Of a stretch of DNA of 64,000 bases, positions 17,729 through 24,935 are shown piece by piece. Numbering within the stretch: position 1 is the stretch's first letter; each line of letters opens with the position of its first letter. Made by a program: the position numbers and the translations under genes. This DNA comes from an uncultured Clostridia bacterium (GTDB taxonomy: Bacteria; Bacillota; Clostridia; Oscillospirales; Acutalibacteraceae), in the NCBI GenBank assembly GCA_947572385.1, contig CANPBX010000003.1:30219-94218 (forward strand), read 5' to 3'. A model generated the notes under the pieces. It made no database searches and was not told the DNA's origin. It saw only the letters and a program-made list of their open reading frames with translations.

Positions 17729-17875
17729 TTATCCCTTCTTTGCGAGGGCTATCTTGTCGAGAAACTCGAGTATCTCTTCGCGGGTATACGTGTCCTTTTC
17801 GCCCTCTGAGAACAGTAAACGCAGTTCGTAGATAGTCGCAAGCTGGGACACTTCGTATTCCTTTTCAGTCGGCAT
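17729..17875 (-). CDS. Small conserved-looking protein, 48 residues
   Basis: A 48-residue acidic/charged protein (MPTEKEYEVSQLATIYELRL...), mostly predicted helical, of unknown function. The case for a real gene is the setting: AAAGGGGG 8 bases before the ATG, a TTGACT-N17-TATAAT promoter at 17907-17935, and a hairpin terminator right after the stop. It sits alone between the flagellin gene (same strand) and tldD (divergent). I do not recognise a family; no signal peptide, membrane segment or cysteine. Confidence 0.65.
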   Translation of the reverse strand: MPTEKEYEVSQLATIYELRLLFSEGEKDTYTREEILEFLDKIALAKKG

Positions 17876-17906
17876 AAAGTATGCCCCCTTTCTATTTTAT
17901 ATATTT

Positions 17907-17935
17907 ATTATACCCGATTACCCTTGCAAAGTCAA
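17907..17935 (-). promoter_or_regulatory. Promoter of the 48-residue gene
   Basis: TTGACT (17930-17935) and TATAAT (17907-17912) on the minus strand, 17-base spacer; overlaps the tldD promoter on the other strand. Confidence 0.7.
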
Positions 17936-17952
17936 GGAAAAAGGCGTACAAT
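17924..17952 (+). promoter_or_regulatory. Promoter of tldD-tldE
   Basis: TTGCAA (17924-17929), 17-base spacer, TACAAT (17947-17952). Its -35 abuts the -35 of the divergent small gene, so the two promoters likely compete. Confidence 0.6.
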
Positions 17953-17983
17953 ACCACTATACCATTGTAAAGGAGGCCCAACA

Positions 17984-19396
17984 GTGTTTAGGAACTTAGA
18001 CAATATCAGACCCGGCCTAAAGGCCCTGGTGTCGGCGCTTTATGAGGACTACCCGTACGCGTCGGTGCTGGCGGTAGAGGACTCGTGGCGGCGGTGGTCG
18101 GTGAGCCGCCAGGGTGTGAACATCGACGCGTCAGGGTTTGGCGGCGGCAGCGGGTGTGTTGTTCGGGTGTTCGACGGCGTAGGCTGTGCCGAATACTCCT
18201 TCAACCGCTTCTCAATGGAGAGCATACCAGAGATAAAGGCCCTGATAGCCGGACGGCTTGCCGCCCAGAACAAGGCCCTGGGGGACATCGACCCCCTGCC
18301 CACGCCCATCCCCTCAGACGAGCCCGCTGTACTCTCAAAGCAGTGCGCCTATAAGCTGGACCCCCGGGAGCTGGGGGACGAGGCCATTATAGACAGGCTC
18401 AGCGGAATCCGCACCAAAGCCCTGGGCCTGGATGAGCGGATAATGGAGGCTCAGGTCAGCATGGCCCACAGGGCCTACCGCAAGGTCTTTATCAGCGAAA
18501 ACCGCGACCTGGACCAGACCTATATGTGGACCACCTGCAGCATGGCCATGATGGTCTCAAGGGGCCAGGAGCTGAAGTACGCCTTTAAGTCCTCCTCAAA
18601 CCTCGGCGGCGCCGAGGTGCTCGATCAGGTGGAGGACGGCCTTGATGGCGTGGCGAGATCCGCCATAGACCTTCTGGACTCAGAGCCCATCCCTCCCGGC
18701 GAGTACGACTGCGTATGCGACCCGGACACCACCGGCATGATAGTCCACGAGGCCTTCGGCCACGGCGTTGAGATGGATATGTTCGTAAAGGACCGGGCCC
18801 TGGGCCGTGAGTATATCGACAAGTACGTGGCAAGCGGGCTCGTGACTATGCACGACGGCAGCACCGTGCTTGAAGCCGCCACCATGGCCTTCGACGACGA
18901 GGGCACCCTTACCGGCGACACAGTGGTGATAGACAGGGGAATCCTGAAAACCGGCATGTGCGACGCCCTGAGCGCGGCCCGTCTGGGCATCAGGCCCACC
19001 GGCAACGGCCGCCGGGAGAGCTACGAGCGCAAGGCCTATACCCGCATGACCAACACCTACTTCGAGGCCGGTAACAACACCATGGAGGAGATGATTTCCT
19101 CCATAGACTACGGCTTCCTTTTACAGCAGCCCAGCTCCGGCATGGAGGACCCAAAAAACTGGGGCATTCAGTGTATGGTGACTATCGCCCGGGAGATAAA
19201 GGACGGCAGGCTCACTGGCAAAATCTTCTCCCCTATCGTACTCACAGGCTACGTGCCCGACCTGTTGAAGTCCGTCAGCATGATGGGCGGCGAAGTTGAG
19301 CTGGCAGGCGGCGGCTTCTGCGGCAAGGGCTACAAGGAGTGGGTCAAGGTCTCTGACGGCGGCCCCTGCATGAAGGCCCGCATCAGGCTGGGTTAA
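17984..19396 (+). CDS. tldD: TldD-family metalloprotease
   Basis: Zinc metalloprotease subunit of the TldD/PmbA family, about 470 residues. The catalytic HExxxH is seen as VHEAFGHGVEMD, with the downstream cysteine/glycine-rich VELAGGGFCGKG region. In E. coli TldD and TldE form a heterodimer that degrades unfolded peptides and matures modified peptides such as microcin B17. The start is the GTG at 17984, 7 bases after a perfect AAAGGAGG. The partner tldE follows 14 bases later. No peptide-precursor gene is obvious beside it, so a housekeeping role is as likely as a biosynthetic one. Confidence 0.92.
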   Translation: MFRNLDNIRPGLKALVSALYEDYPYASVLAVEDSWRRWSVSRQGVNIDASGFGGGSGCVVRVFDGVGCAEYSFNRFSMESIPEIKALIAGRLAAQNKALGDIDPLPTPIPSDEPAVLSKQCAYKLDPRELGDEAIIDRLSGIRTKALGLDERIMEAQVSMAHRAYRKVFISENRDLDQTYMWTTCSMAMMVSRGQELKYAFKSSSNLGGAEVLDQVEDGLDGVARSAIDLLDSEPIPPGEYDCVCDPDTTGMIVHEAFGHGVEMDMFVKDRALGREYIDKYVASGLVTMHDGSTVLEAATMAFDDEGTLTGDTVVIDRGILKTGMCDALSAARLGIRPTGNGRRESYERKAYTRMTNTYFEAGNNTMEEMISSIDYGFLLQQPSSGMEDPKNWGIQCMVTIAREIKDGRLTGKIFSPIVLTGYVPDLLKSVSMMGGEVELAGGGFCGKGYKEWVKVSDGGPCMKARIRLG

Positions 19397-19410
19397 GGAG
19401 GTAAACAGGC

Positions 19411-20691
19411 ATGATCGAGAGAATAAAAAGCGCCCTGAAGGACTGCGGGATAGACCTCTGGCGCATCAACGACAATACCGAGGAGAGCGCCGAGCTCTTC
19501 TTCGTGAAAAAGCAGCTTGACACCAGGCGGTTTAAGGACGTGCGCAAGTTCCAGGTGACGGTTTTCCGTGACGTGGACAAGGACGGGGCCTCACTGCGGG
19601 GCTTCACGAGCGTCACCCTCCTTGAGTCCATGAGCGACAGCCAGCTGCGCGGGGAGCTTAAGGGGGCATACTATGCCGCCCAGTTCGCCGCCAACCCCAC
19701 CTATGAGCTGCCGGACCCGGTGCAGGCCCCTATAAAGGAGAAGCCCGGGGAGCTCTGCCAGGCCCCCCTTGCAGAGAGCGCTGGCAAGATGGCCCGGGCC
19801 CTTTTCAGCGCAGACAGCCAGTCCGATGCCTTTATAAACTCCGCGGAGATATTTATTATACGCTCTAAACGGCATATTTTATCCTCAGAGGGCACGGACG
19901 TTTCATATACCGACGGAAAGGTGACCGGCGAGTTCGTTGCCCAATGCCAGGAGCCAGAGGACGTGGAGATACACAATATGTTCTCCTACGACAGCCTGAA
20001 CACCGAGGCCCTTGGCAGGAAGGTCAAAGAGGCGCTGTCCTTTGTCCGGGACCGTGCCCGCGCAAAGCGTATATTAAAGAGCGGCAAGTACGATGTGGTG
20101 CTCAGCGGGGACGCGGTAGCCAGCGTGCTATCCTATTATGACAGCCGCTCCTCGGCCCATATGATATACCCCAAATACTCCACCTGGCAAGCAGGAGACA
20201 GTGTGCAGGGCGAGGACGTGCCCGGCGCCAGGCTAAACCTTGATTTATGCGCCACAGTGCCCTACAGCGAGGAGGGCATACCCATGGAGGACCTGCCGCT
20301 GCTACGGGAGGGGAAGCTCCAGGCCATACACGGCAATAACCGCTTCTGCCGGTACCTTGGGATAAAGCCCACCGGCATGTACGGCAAGCTTCGGTGCACA
20401 AATACCGGCGCAAGCTTTGAGGAGCTGAAATCCGGCCCCTGCCTCTGGGCGGTGACCTTCTCCGGATTTGAGATGAACGCCATGAGCGGGCATTTCGGCG
20501 GCGAGATACGGCTTGCGTACCTAATCGACGGCGGCACGGTAACCCCGGTAACAGGCGGCTCAATAAACGGAAGTTTATTAGATGCCCAGGGAAACCTGCA
20601 GTTCTCCAGCGACAGGTATGAGGCTGCAAACTACTCAGGGCCCTACGGACTGCGCATAAACGGCGTAAGCGTGGCCGGTACGGACGACTAA
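19411..20691 (+). CDS. TldE/PmbA-family protease partner
   Basis: Second subunit of the TldD/TldE pair, 426 residues, with AAGGAGG 9 bases before its ATG. It lacks the HExxxH motif, as TldE subunits do, and has the family's C-terminal NAMSGHFGGEIRLAY and GGSINGSLLDA segments. It should assemble with the upstream TldD to form the closed proteolytic chamber. A bidirectional terminator follows. Confidence 0.9.
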   Translation: MIERIKSALKDCGIDLWRINDNTEESAELFFVKKQLDTRRFKDVRKFQVTVFRDVDKDGASLRGFTSVTLLESMSDSQLRGELKGAYYAAQFAANPTYELPDPVQAPIKEKPGELCQAPLAESAGKMARALFSADSQSDAFINSAEIFIIRSKRHILSSEGTDVSYTDGKVTGEFVAQCQEPEDVEIHNMFSYDSLNTEALGRKVKEALSFVRDRARAKRILKSGKYDVVLSGDAVASVLSYYDSRSSAHMIYPKYSTWQAGDSVQGEDVPGARLNLDLCATVPYSEEGIPMEDLPLLREGKLQAIHGNNRFCRYLGIKPTGMYGKLRCTNTGASFEELKSGPCLWAVTFSGFEMNAMSGHFGGEIRLAYLIDGGTVTPVTGGSINGSLLDAQGNLQFSSDRYEAANYSGPYGLRINGVSVAGTDD

Positions 20692-20707
20692 AGCGCAAAA
20701 TAGCAGC

Positions 20708-20751
20708 AAAAAACTTCCCCCTTTTCACCTAAGAAAAGAGGGAAGTTTTTT
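20708..20751. terminator. Bidirectional terminator
   Basis: AAAAAACTTCCC...GGGAAGTTTTTT inverted repeat with CTTTT/GAAAAG inner pairs; T runs on both strands, between convergent tldE and GDPD genes. Confidence 0.85.
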
Positions 20752-20755
20752 ATTC

Positions 20756-21577
20756 CTACGGCCTGATCTCCTCAAAAATGACCAGGCTCCCCAGGCTCTT
20801 GGCCTTCAAATACTCCTCCTCAGTGCGCACAGTCCAGCTTACCTCCTGCATACCCATAAGCCCCTTGCTAAGCCCCATGGACGGAATATCCCTTGTATGG
20901 ATATCATAGGCCTCAAAATTCGGGCGCGTGTGGAAGTTCGTAAGCATATGGGTCGCGCAGAACGCCTCGAAAGCCCCCAGCCCCTCGTCGCCCTTCTTAT
21001 ACCTGCACATAAGCTGTCCCCGCACTATCTCCGGCCTGTTCTTCCTAAACCATGCCACGATCCTTGGGTCAAAGCTCTCCACGCAGTACGGGCCCTTATA
21101 CCCGTCCAGCTCCTTCATAGCCAGCTCACAGAGCTCGGCGGGGTCGTTATAGCTCTTTAACTCAATGATAAGGGGCGTGCGTCCTTTTAAAGCGCCCAGC
21201 ACCTCGCTGAAAAGAGGAATCCTCTCCCCTGTGCCGAACAGCCTGTACCTGCGGAGCTCCCCATAGGTCAGGTCCGCTATGGCGGCGTCCTCCCCGCAGC
21301 TGCGCTCCAGGGTGGCGTCGTGATGCACCACCACCTTCTTGTCCTTTGTAAGCTGCAAATCAAACTCCATGCCGTAGCCGCTCTCCTCTGCCAGCCTGAA
21401 GCCTGTAATGCAGTTTTCCGGCACGCCGTCCTCAAGCCTGTGCAGCCCCCTATGGGCGTAGTCGAAGCCTGCGAGGCGCCCAAAGTCGGGCTTTTTGTCC
21501 ATCTGCGGGGCGATAAGCCAGGCCCAGCCCCCAAAGAGCGCCGCAATTACCACAAATACCGTAACCAGCAAGACCAT
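20756..21577 (-). CDS. Glycerophosphodiester phosphodiesterase, membrane-anchored
   Basis: Hydrolyses glycerophosphodiesters (deacylated phospholipids or teichoic acid fragments) to glycerol-3-phosphate. 273 residues with an N-terminal hydrophobic anchor (about 2-21) and the GDPD TIM barrel: FDYAHRGLH, PENCITGFRLA, MEFDLQLTKDK, VVHHDATLER and IIELKSYND carry the usual metal and catalytic residues. The active domain should face outside. It lies 12 bases downstream of the FNT channel gene on the same strand. Confidence 0.9.
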   Translation of the reverse strand: MVLLVTVFVVIAALFGGWAWLIAPQMDKKPDFGRLAGFDYAHRGLHRLEDGVPENCITGFRLAEESGYGMEFDLQLTKDKKVVVHHDATLERSCGEDAAIADLTYGELRRYRLFGTGERIPLFSEVLGALKGRTPLIIELKSYNDPAELCELAMKELDGYKGPYCVESFDPRIVAWFRKNRPEIVRGQLMCRYKKGDEGLGAFEAFCATHMLTNFHTRPNFEAYDIHTRDIPSMGLSKGLMGMQEVSWTVRTEEEYLKAKSLGSLVIFEEIRP

Positions 21578-21589
21578 ATATATCCCTCC

Positions 21590-22216
21590 TTATCCCTCTG
21601 CCCCCGCTCGGAATTTTTTCGCCGCGGGGAAAAGCACCCCGCCAAGTGCGTTGCCAAGAGTCATCACTATAAGGTACAGCACCGTCTTGCCGCTCCAGGC
21701 CCCGGCAACGGTGAAGTAGAACATATTGGCAACGCAGTGCTCAAAGCCCGCCTGGACGAACACCGCCACCCCCAGAAAAAGCCCGAGGTATTTCCCCAGC
21801 TGATGCGGGTTTTCCCGGTAGCTCTCAACGGACAGATATATCAGTATGTTGCAGAACACCGCCAGTATGAAGATGCTGACAGGCCCGTCCGAGAGCTTTG
21901 CCTCACAGATACCCTGGGCCTTGGATATTACATCCAGGCGCGTAAGGCGCAGGGCCGTGCCCGCTATCAGCGTCCCCATAAGGTTGCCCAGCCATATCAG
22001 CCCGCAGCGGGCCGCATAGGCCGGGGAGTTGCTGAACACATAGCACACCTTCCCTGTGAACAGATCCAGCCCCAAAGTGCATACGGCAAAGAGCCCCACC
22101 GAAAAAAGGGCGGCCCCGACCGGACGGCTGTCGGTACACAGAAACACCGCCCCTCCAATGGAAATAGCCGCCCCTGCCAAGGCTGCGCTGATAAACGTTG
22201 CAAGCTGCCTTTTCAC
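21590..22216 (-). CDS. Formate/nitrite transporter (FNT) family channel
   Basis: Pentameric anion channel for formate, nitrite or hydrosulfide; six transmembrane segments in about 208 residues, shorter than the usual 250-280. The conserved central motif GFEHCVANMFYF carries the gating histidine, and LVFTGK-like DLFTGKVC marks the omega loop. The promoter (22248-22276) lies inside the upstream extension, so the start is the GTG at 22216 (G run 6 bases before) or the ATG at 22231, whose ribosome binding site is too close. Substrate is not predictable; formate fits a fermenter. Confidence 0.87.
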   Translation of the reverse strand: MKRQLATFISAALAGAAISIGGAVFLCTDSRPVGAALFSVGLFAVCTLGLDLFTGKVCYVFSNSPAYAARCGLIWLGNLMGTLIAGTALRLTRLDVISKAQGICEAKLSDGPVSIFILAVFCNILIYLSVESYRENPHQLGKYLGLFLGVAVFVQAGFEHCVANMFYFTVAGAWSGKTVLYLIVMTLGNALGGVLFPAAKKFRAGAEG

Positions 22217-22247
22217 TCCGATCCCCCCCATATCCTTCTTTAAGTAA

Positions 22248-22276
22248 ACTATAGCATGGACCCGGGGGATTTGCAA
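22248..22276 (-). promoter_or_regulatory. Promoter of the FNT-GDPD unit
   Basis: TTGCAA (22271-22276), 17-base spacer, TATAGT (22248-22253) on the minus strand, immediately after the MerR stop. Confidence 0.6.
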
Positions 22277-22279
22277 GGG

Positions 22280-22633
22280 TCATTTGAGTTTTTGGGCATA
22301 CATTTCTATCTTATGCTCCAGCCTGCCGAGGGCTTCGTCCATCCTCCTGCGCTGGGCCATAAGGTCGTCGCGCTGCTGCCTGAGCAGTTCATATCTCTGG
22401 CGTATGGTGCCTGAGCCCTCCATGGAGAGCCGCACGTATTCAACGATAGCCTCGACCGTCAGCCCGGCGTTTCTAAGGCATTTCACAAGCTCCACCCAGG
22501 CCAGGTCAGCCTCCTGGTAGTCCCTATGGCCGCTGATGCTCCGGGTCACACGTGGTATCATCCCCACACGCTCATAGTACCGCAGGGTGTCCTGGCTAAG
22601 ACCGTACTTCCTGCTCACTTCCTTGATAGTCAT
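22280..22633 (-). CDS. MerR-family transcriptional regulator
   Basis: Dimeric activator with an N-terminal winged helix-turn-helix (MTIKEVSRKYGLSQDTLRYY, then GHRDYQEADL) and a C-terminal coiled coil (QRYELLRQQRDDLMAQRRRM). The effector region is short and has no cysteine cluster, so this is a small-molecule or stress type (NmlR/AdhR-like) rather than a metal sensor; that is inference. The ATG at 22633 follows GAGGTG by 7 bases. Its own promoter has a 19-base spacer, the hallmark of MerR-controlled promoters, which indicates autoregulation. Confidence 0.9.
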   Translation of the reverse strand: MTIKEVSRKYGLSQDTLRYYERVGMIPRVTRSISGHRDYQEADLAWVELVKCLRNAGLTVEAIVEYVRLSMEGSGTIRQRYELLRQQRDDLMAQRRRMDEALGRLEHKIEMYAQKLK

Positions 22634-22656
22634 AGAAATCACCTCTTCTCACGCTC

Positions 22657-22687
22657 ATTATACTATCTTGAGTCCAGTCTAGGTCAA
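22657..22687 (-). promoter_or_regulatory. MerR-type promoter with 19-base spacer
   Basis: TTGACC (22682-22687) and TATAAT (22657-22662) on the minus strand are separated by 19 bases, and the spacer region is bracketed by CTTGA (22667-22671) and TCAAG (22684-22688). MerR proteins activate such over-long promoters by twisting the DNA. Confidence 0.65.
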
Positions 22688-22695
22688 GAGGTTTT

Positions 22696-22724
22696 TTGAC
22701 TTTATTTTTCTTTTATGCTAAAAT
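22696..22724 (+). promoter_or_regulatory. Promoter of the DUF1848 gene
   Basis: TTGACT (22696-22701), 17-base spacer, TAAAAT (22719-22724); divergent from, and adjacent to, the MerR promoter. Confidence 0.6.
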
Positions 22725-22757
22725 CTATACAGGCAATCACCAAGGAGGGCATATACT

Positions 22758-23633
22758 ATGATAATCAGCGCCAGCCGCCGCACCGATATCCCAGCCAGGT
22801 ACCATCGATGGCTCCTGAACCGCCTGAAAGCAGGCTGGGCCCTGGTGCAAAACCCGATGGACCCTAAACAGGTCACCCGGGTGGACCTGTCCTATGAGGC
22901 TGTGGACGGCCTGGTCCTCTGGACCAAAGACCCGCTGCCCATGCTGGGCGAGCTCCGGGAGCTTGAGCCGTACCCCTACTATTTCCAGTTTACCCTCACC
23001 CCCTACGGCAGAGACATCGAGCCCGGCCTGCCGGATAAGGGCGAGCTTATCGAGGGGTTTATCAGGCTCTCGGAGGAGATAGGCCGGGAGCGGGTGATCT
23101 GGCGGTACGACCCCATACTGCTGGCCCCGGGCTATGACTGGGACTTTCACCTGCGGGCCTTCGAGCGGCTGGCCGGAAAGCTCTCGGCGCACACGGAAAA
23201 ATGCATCTTCAGCTTCCTGGATAATTACCGCTGCATGGCAAGGGCCGCAAGGGAGCTGGGAGTGCAGTACCCCTCGAAAGACCGGCAGAGGGGCATGTCC
23301 AGGGAGCTTATGGAGATAGCCGCAAGCTACGGCCTGAAGCTTGAGACCTGCGCTGAGCCCCTGGATCTGGCGGAGTACGGCATAGGCAGGGCAAGGTGCA
23401 TAGACCACCTGCTCCTCTCCAAAATATCCGGCTGGCCTATAAAGGCCGGAAAAGCCGCTTCCCAGAGGCCGGAATGCGGCTGCGCCCAGAGCGTTGACAT
23501 CGGCATGTACTCCAGCTGCATGAACCGCTGCCTCTACTGCTACGCAAACCACAGCGGCAAGCTGCTGGCTGAGAGCGCCCGGCTCCACGACCCCCATGGC
23601 CCGATGCTCATAAATCGAGGTTTTCGTGCTTGA
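22758..23633 (+). CDS. DUF1848 protein with C-terminal radical-SAM-like cysteine motif
   Basis: Protein of the DUF1848 family (291 residues), function unknown. It opens MIISASRRTDIPARY and contains VLWTKDPLPM and VIWRYDPILL, all typical of the family. Near the C-terminus CMNRCLYCYAN gives a CX3CX2C motif like that which holds a [4Fe-4S] cluster in radical SAM enzymes, but placed at the end instead of the start; CGCAQSVDIGMYSSC just before adds further cysteines. A Fe-S enzyme is likely, the reaction unknown. Divergent from the MerR gene, whose operator overlaps the promoter region, so it may be a MerR target. Confidence 0.85.
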   Translation: MIISASRRTDIPARYHRWLLNRLKAGWALVQNPMDPKQVTRVDLSYEAVDGLVLWTKDPLPMLGELRELEPYPYYFQFTLTPYGRDIEPGLPDKGELIEGFIRLSEEIGRERVIWRYDPILLAPGYDWDFHLRAFERLAGKLSAHTEKCIFSFLDNYRCMARAARELGVQYPSKDRQRGMSRELMEIAASYGLKLETCAEPLDLAEYGIGRARCIDHLLLSKISGWPIKAGKAASQRPECGCAQSVDIGMYSSCMNRCLYCYANHSGKLLAESARLHDPHGPMLINRGFRA

Positions 23634-23658
23634 CTATCCCGGGCCAATCGTATATAAT
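23630..23658 (+). promoter_or_regulatory. Promoter of the PilZ gene
   Basis: TTGACT (23630-23635), 17-base spacer, TATAAT (23653-23658); the -35 overlaps the DUF1848 stop codon. Confidence 0.7.
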
Positions 23659-23675
23659 GGTGTGGGTGATATTCC

Positions 23676-24407
23676 ATGAGTTTTTTCAAAAATTTATTTT
23701 CAAAGAAGAATAACGATACTGAGGCCCCACAGACATCAAAAGTCCAGGAGGCCAAGGAGCCGCTGCCGGAGATGTTCCAGGGCATGTCCCTTGATATATT
23801 CACCGAGGACGGCGCGGAGCTTCTGACCGGCCAGGTGTCCGAATACTCCGGCACAAATCTTACCCTTGAGCGCCTTCCCGGCTGGCTGGCCTTCGAGACC
23901 TGCCCCCTTGGGTCCACGGTATTTGTGCGCGGGTATAACCGGCGTATGCAGAGCTTCAATCTGAGGGGCACTGTGGTAGAGAGCAGCCGCGTGCTCATAA
24001 AGCTGCGGGACTTATCCGTTGAACACATCCCCAACGTCCGCAAGAGCTTCCGCCTGCCTATAAACTGTTCAGCCTCCATCTTCCGGGGAGACGACGAGCG
24101 CTTCTCAAGGCCCGAGCAGTGCGTGCTTATTGACATCAGCACCGGCGGCGCCTGCGTTGAGAGCGAATATGTACACCCTGAGGACGAGGTGGTCTTCCTT
24201 CGCTTCAAGCTGGACGACTACCCCACCATGACCTTTAAGGGCCAGATAATCCGGGGCTCCGAGCATAAGGACGACCGCTTCCGCTACGGCATACTCTTTG
24301 CCCAGCTTACCCGGGACGAGTTGACCAACCTGACCCGCACGCTCTACAATATACAGACCGGCAACCGCCAAATCTGGGACCGCAACGAAATCGGGACCTG
24401 GGGCTGA
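23676..24407 (+). CDS. PilZ-domain cyclic-di-GMP receptor (YcgR-like)
   Basis: 243-residue cytoplasmic c-di-GMP receptor. The N-terminal part (about 35-115) resembles the YcgR/flagellar-brake beta domain; the C-terminal PilZ domain has the RxxxR motif RKSFR (122-126) and DISTGG (153-158), the D/NxSxxG motif, both needed to bind c-di-GMP. In YcgR/DgrA proteins ligand binding slows the flagellar motor. Together with the flagellin gene 6 kb away this points to a motile organism with c-di-GMP control; the exact target is inference. Single-gene unit with promoter and terminator. Confidence 0.88.
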   Translation: MSFFKNLFSKKNNDTEAPQTSKVQEAKEPLPEMFQGMSLDIFTEDGAELLTGQVSEYSGTNLTLERLPGWLAFETCPLGSTVFVRGYNRRMQSFNLRGTVVESSRVLIKLRDLSVEHIPNVRKSFRLPINCSASIFRGDDERFSRPEQCVLIDISTGGACVESEYVHPEDEVVFLRFKLDDYPTMTFKGQIIRGSEHKDDRFRYGILFAQLTRDELTNLTRTLYNIQTGNRQIWDRNEIGTWG

Positions 24408-24424
24408 ACCCGCCATAAAAACCG

Positions 24425-24457
24425 AGCCAGACTGATTATGTCAGTCTGGCTTTTTTT
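24425..24457 (+). terminator. Terminator after the PilZ gene
   Basis: AGCCAGACTGA / TCAGTCTGGCT perfect 11-bp stem with a 5-base loop and seven T. Confidence 0.88.
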
Positions 24458-24473
24458 CAAAGGAGATGACTAT

Positions 24474-24935
24474 ATGAAAAACATAAAAGCTGATTTCAAA
24501 TTCCTATTGCCGGTCATCCTTATGGGCGCGTCCATAGCCGTTATAGCCTTTGTGCCGAGCCTGCCCCTGAGGTATGCCCCCGGGCCGGACACGGCGATCG
24601 TCAAATATCACTCCTATTTCGATATCCGCCTGATTGCTTACGCCTAGTTTTTTCCGACTGCCACCGCTGTTCTGTCCTGCGTATGGCTGCTCCTCTCCCT
24701 ACTGGCAGGCCGGTACAGGCACGGCAGCTTCAAGCCGCTCTCCCTTGGTGAGCTTATTTCTGCAAAGCCGGCTGTCGCCGCCTTCGGCATAGCTGCCGCC
24801 GCCTGCTCCGGGATCTGCATACTCAGAAATATATCCGGCGGGCTTTTCTCACCCGGCTCCGTGATCATCTTTGCCCTGCTGTCCCTGGCACTTATACTGC
24901 AGGCAATATTTTATTTCTCCCACGCCCTGAAATGA
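24474..24935 (+). pseudogene. Small membrane protein gene interrupted by an in-frame amber codon
   Basis: An ATG with AAAGGAG upstream opens a 57-codon reading frame (two hydrophobic stretches, then YHSYFDIRLIAYA) that ends at TAG (24645-24647). The same frame continues without another stop for 95 codons to TGA at 24933-24935, and that part also looks like membrane protein: FFPTATAVLSCVWLLLSLL, a basic turn, then two more hydrophobic helices ending ILQAIFYFSHALK. The whole would be a four-helix protein of about 152 residues. Either a single-base nonsense mutation, a sequencing error, or read-through. The 3' end overlaps the convergent LtaS-like gene by 25 bases. Family not recognised. Confidence 0.7.
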
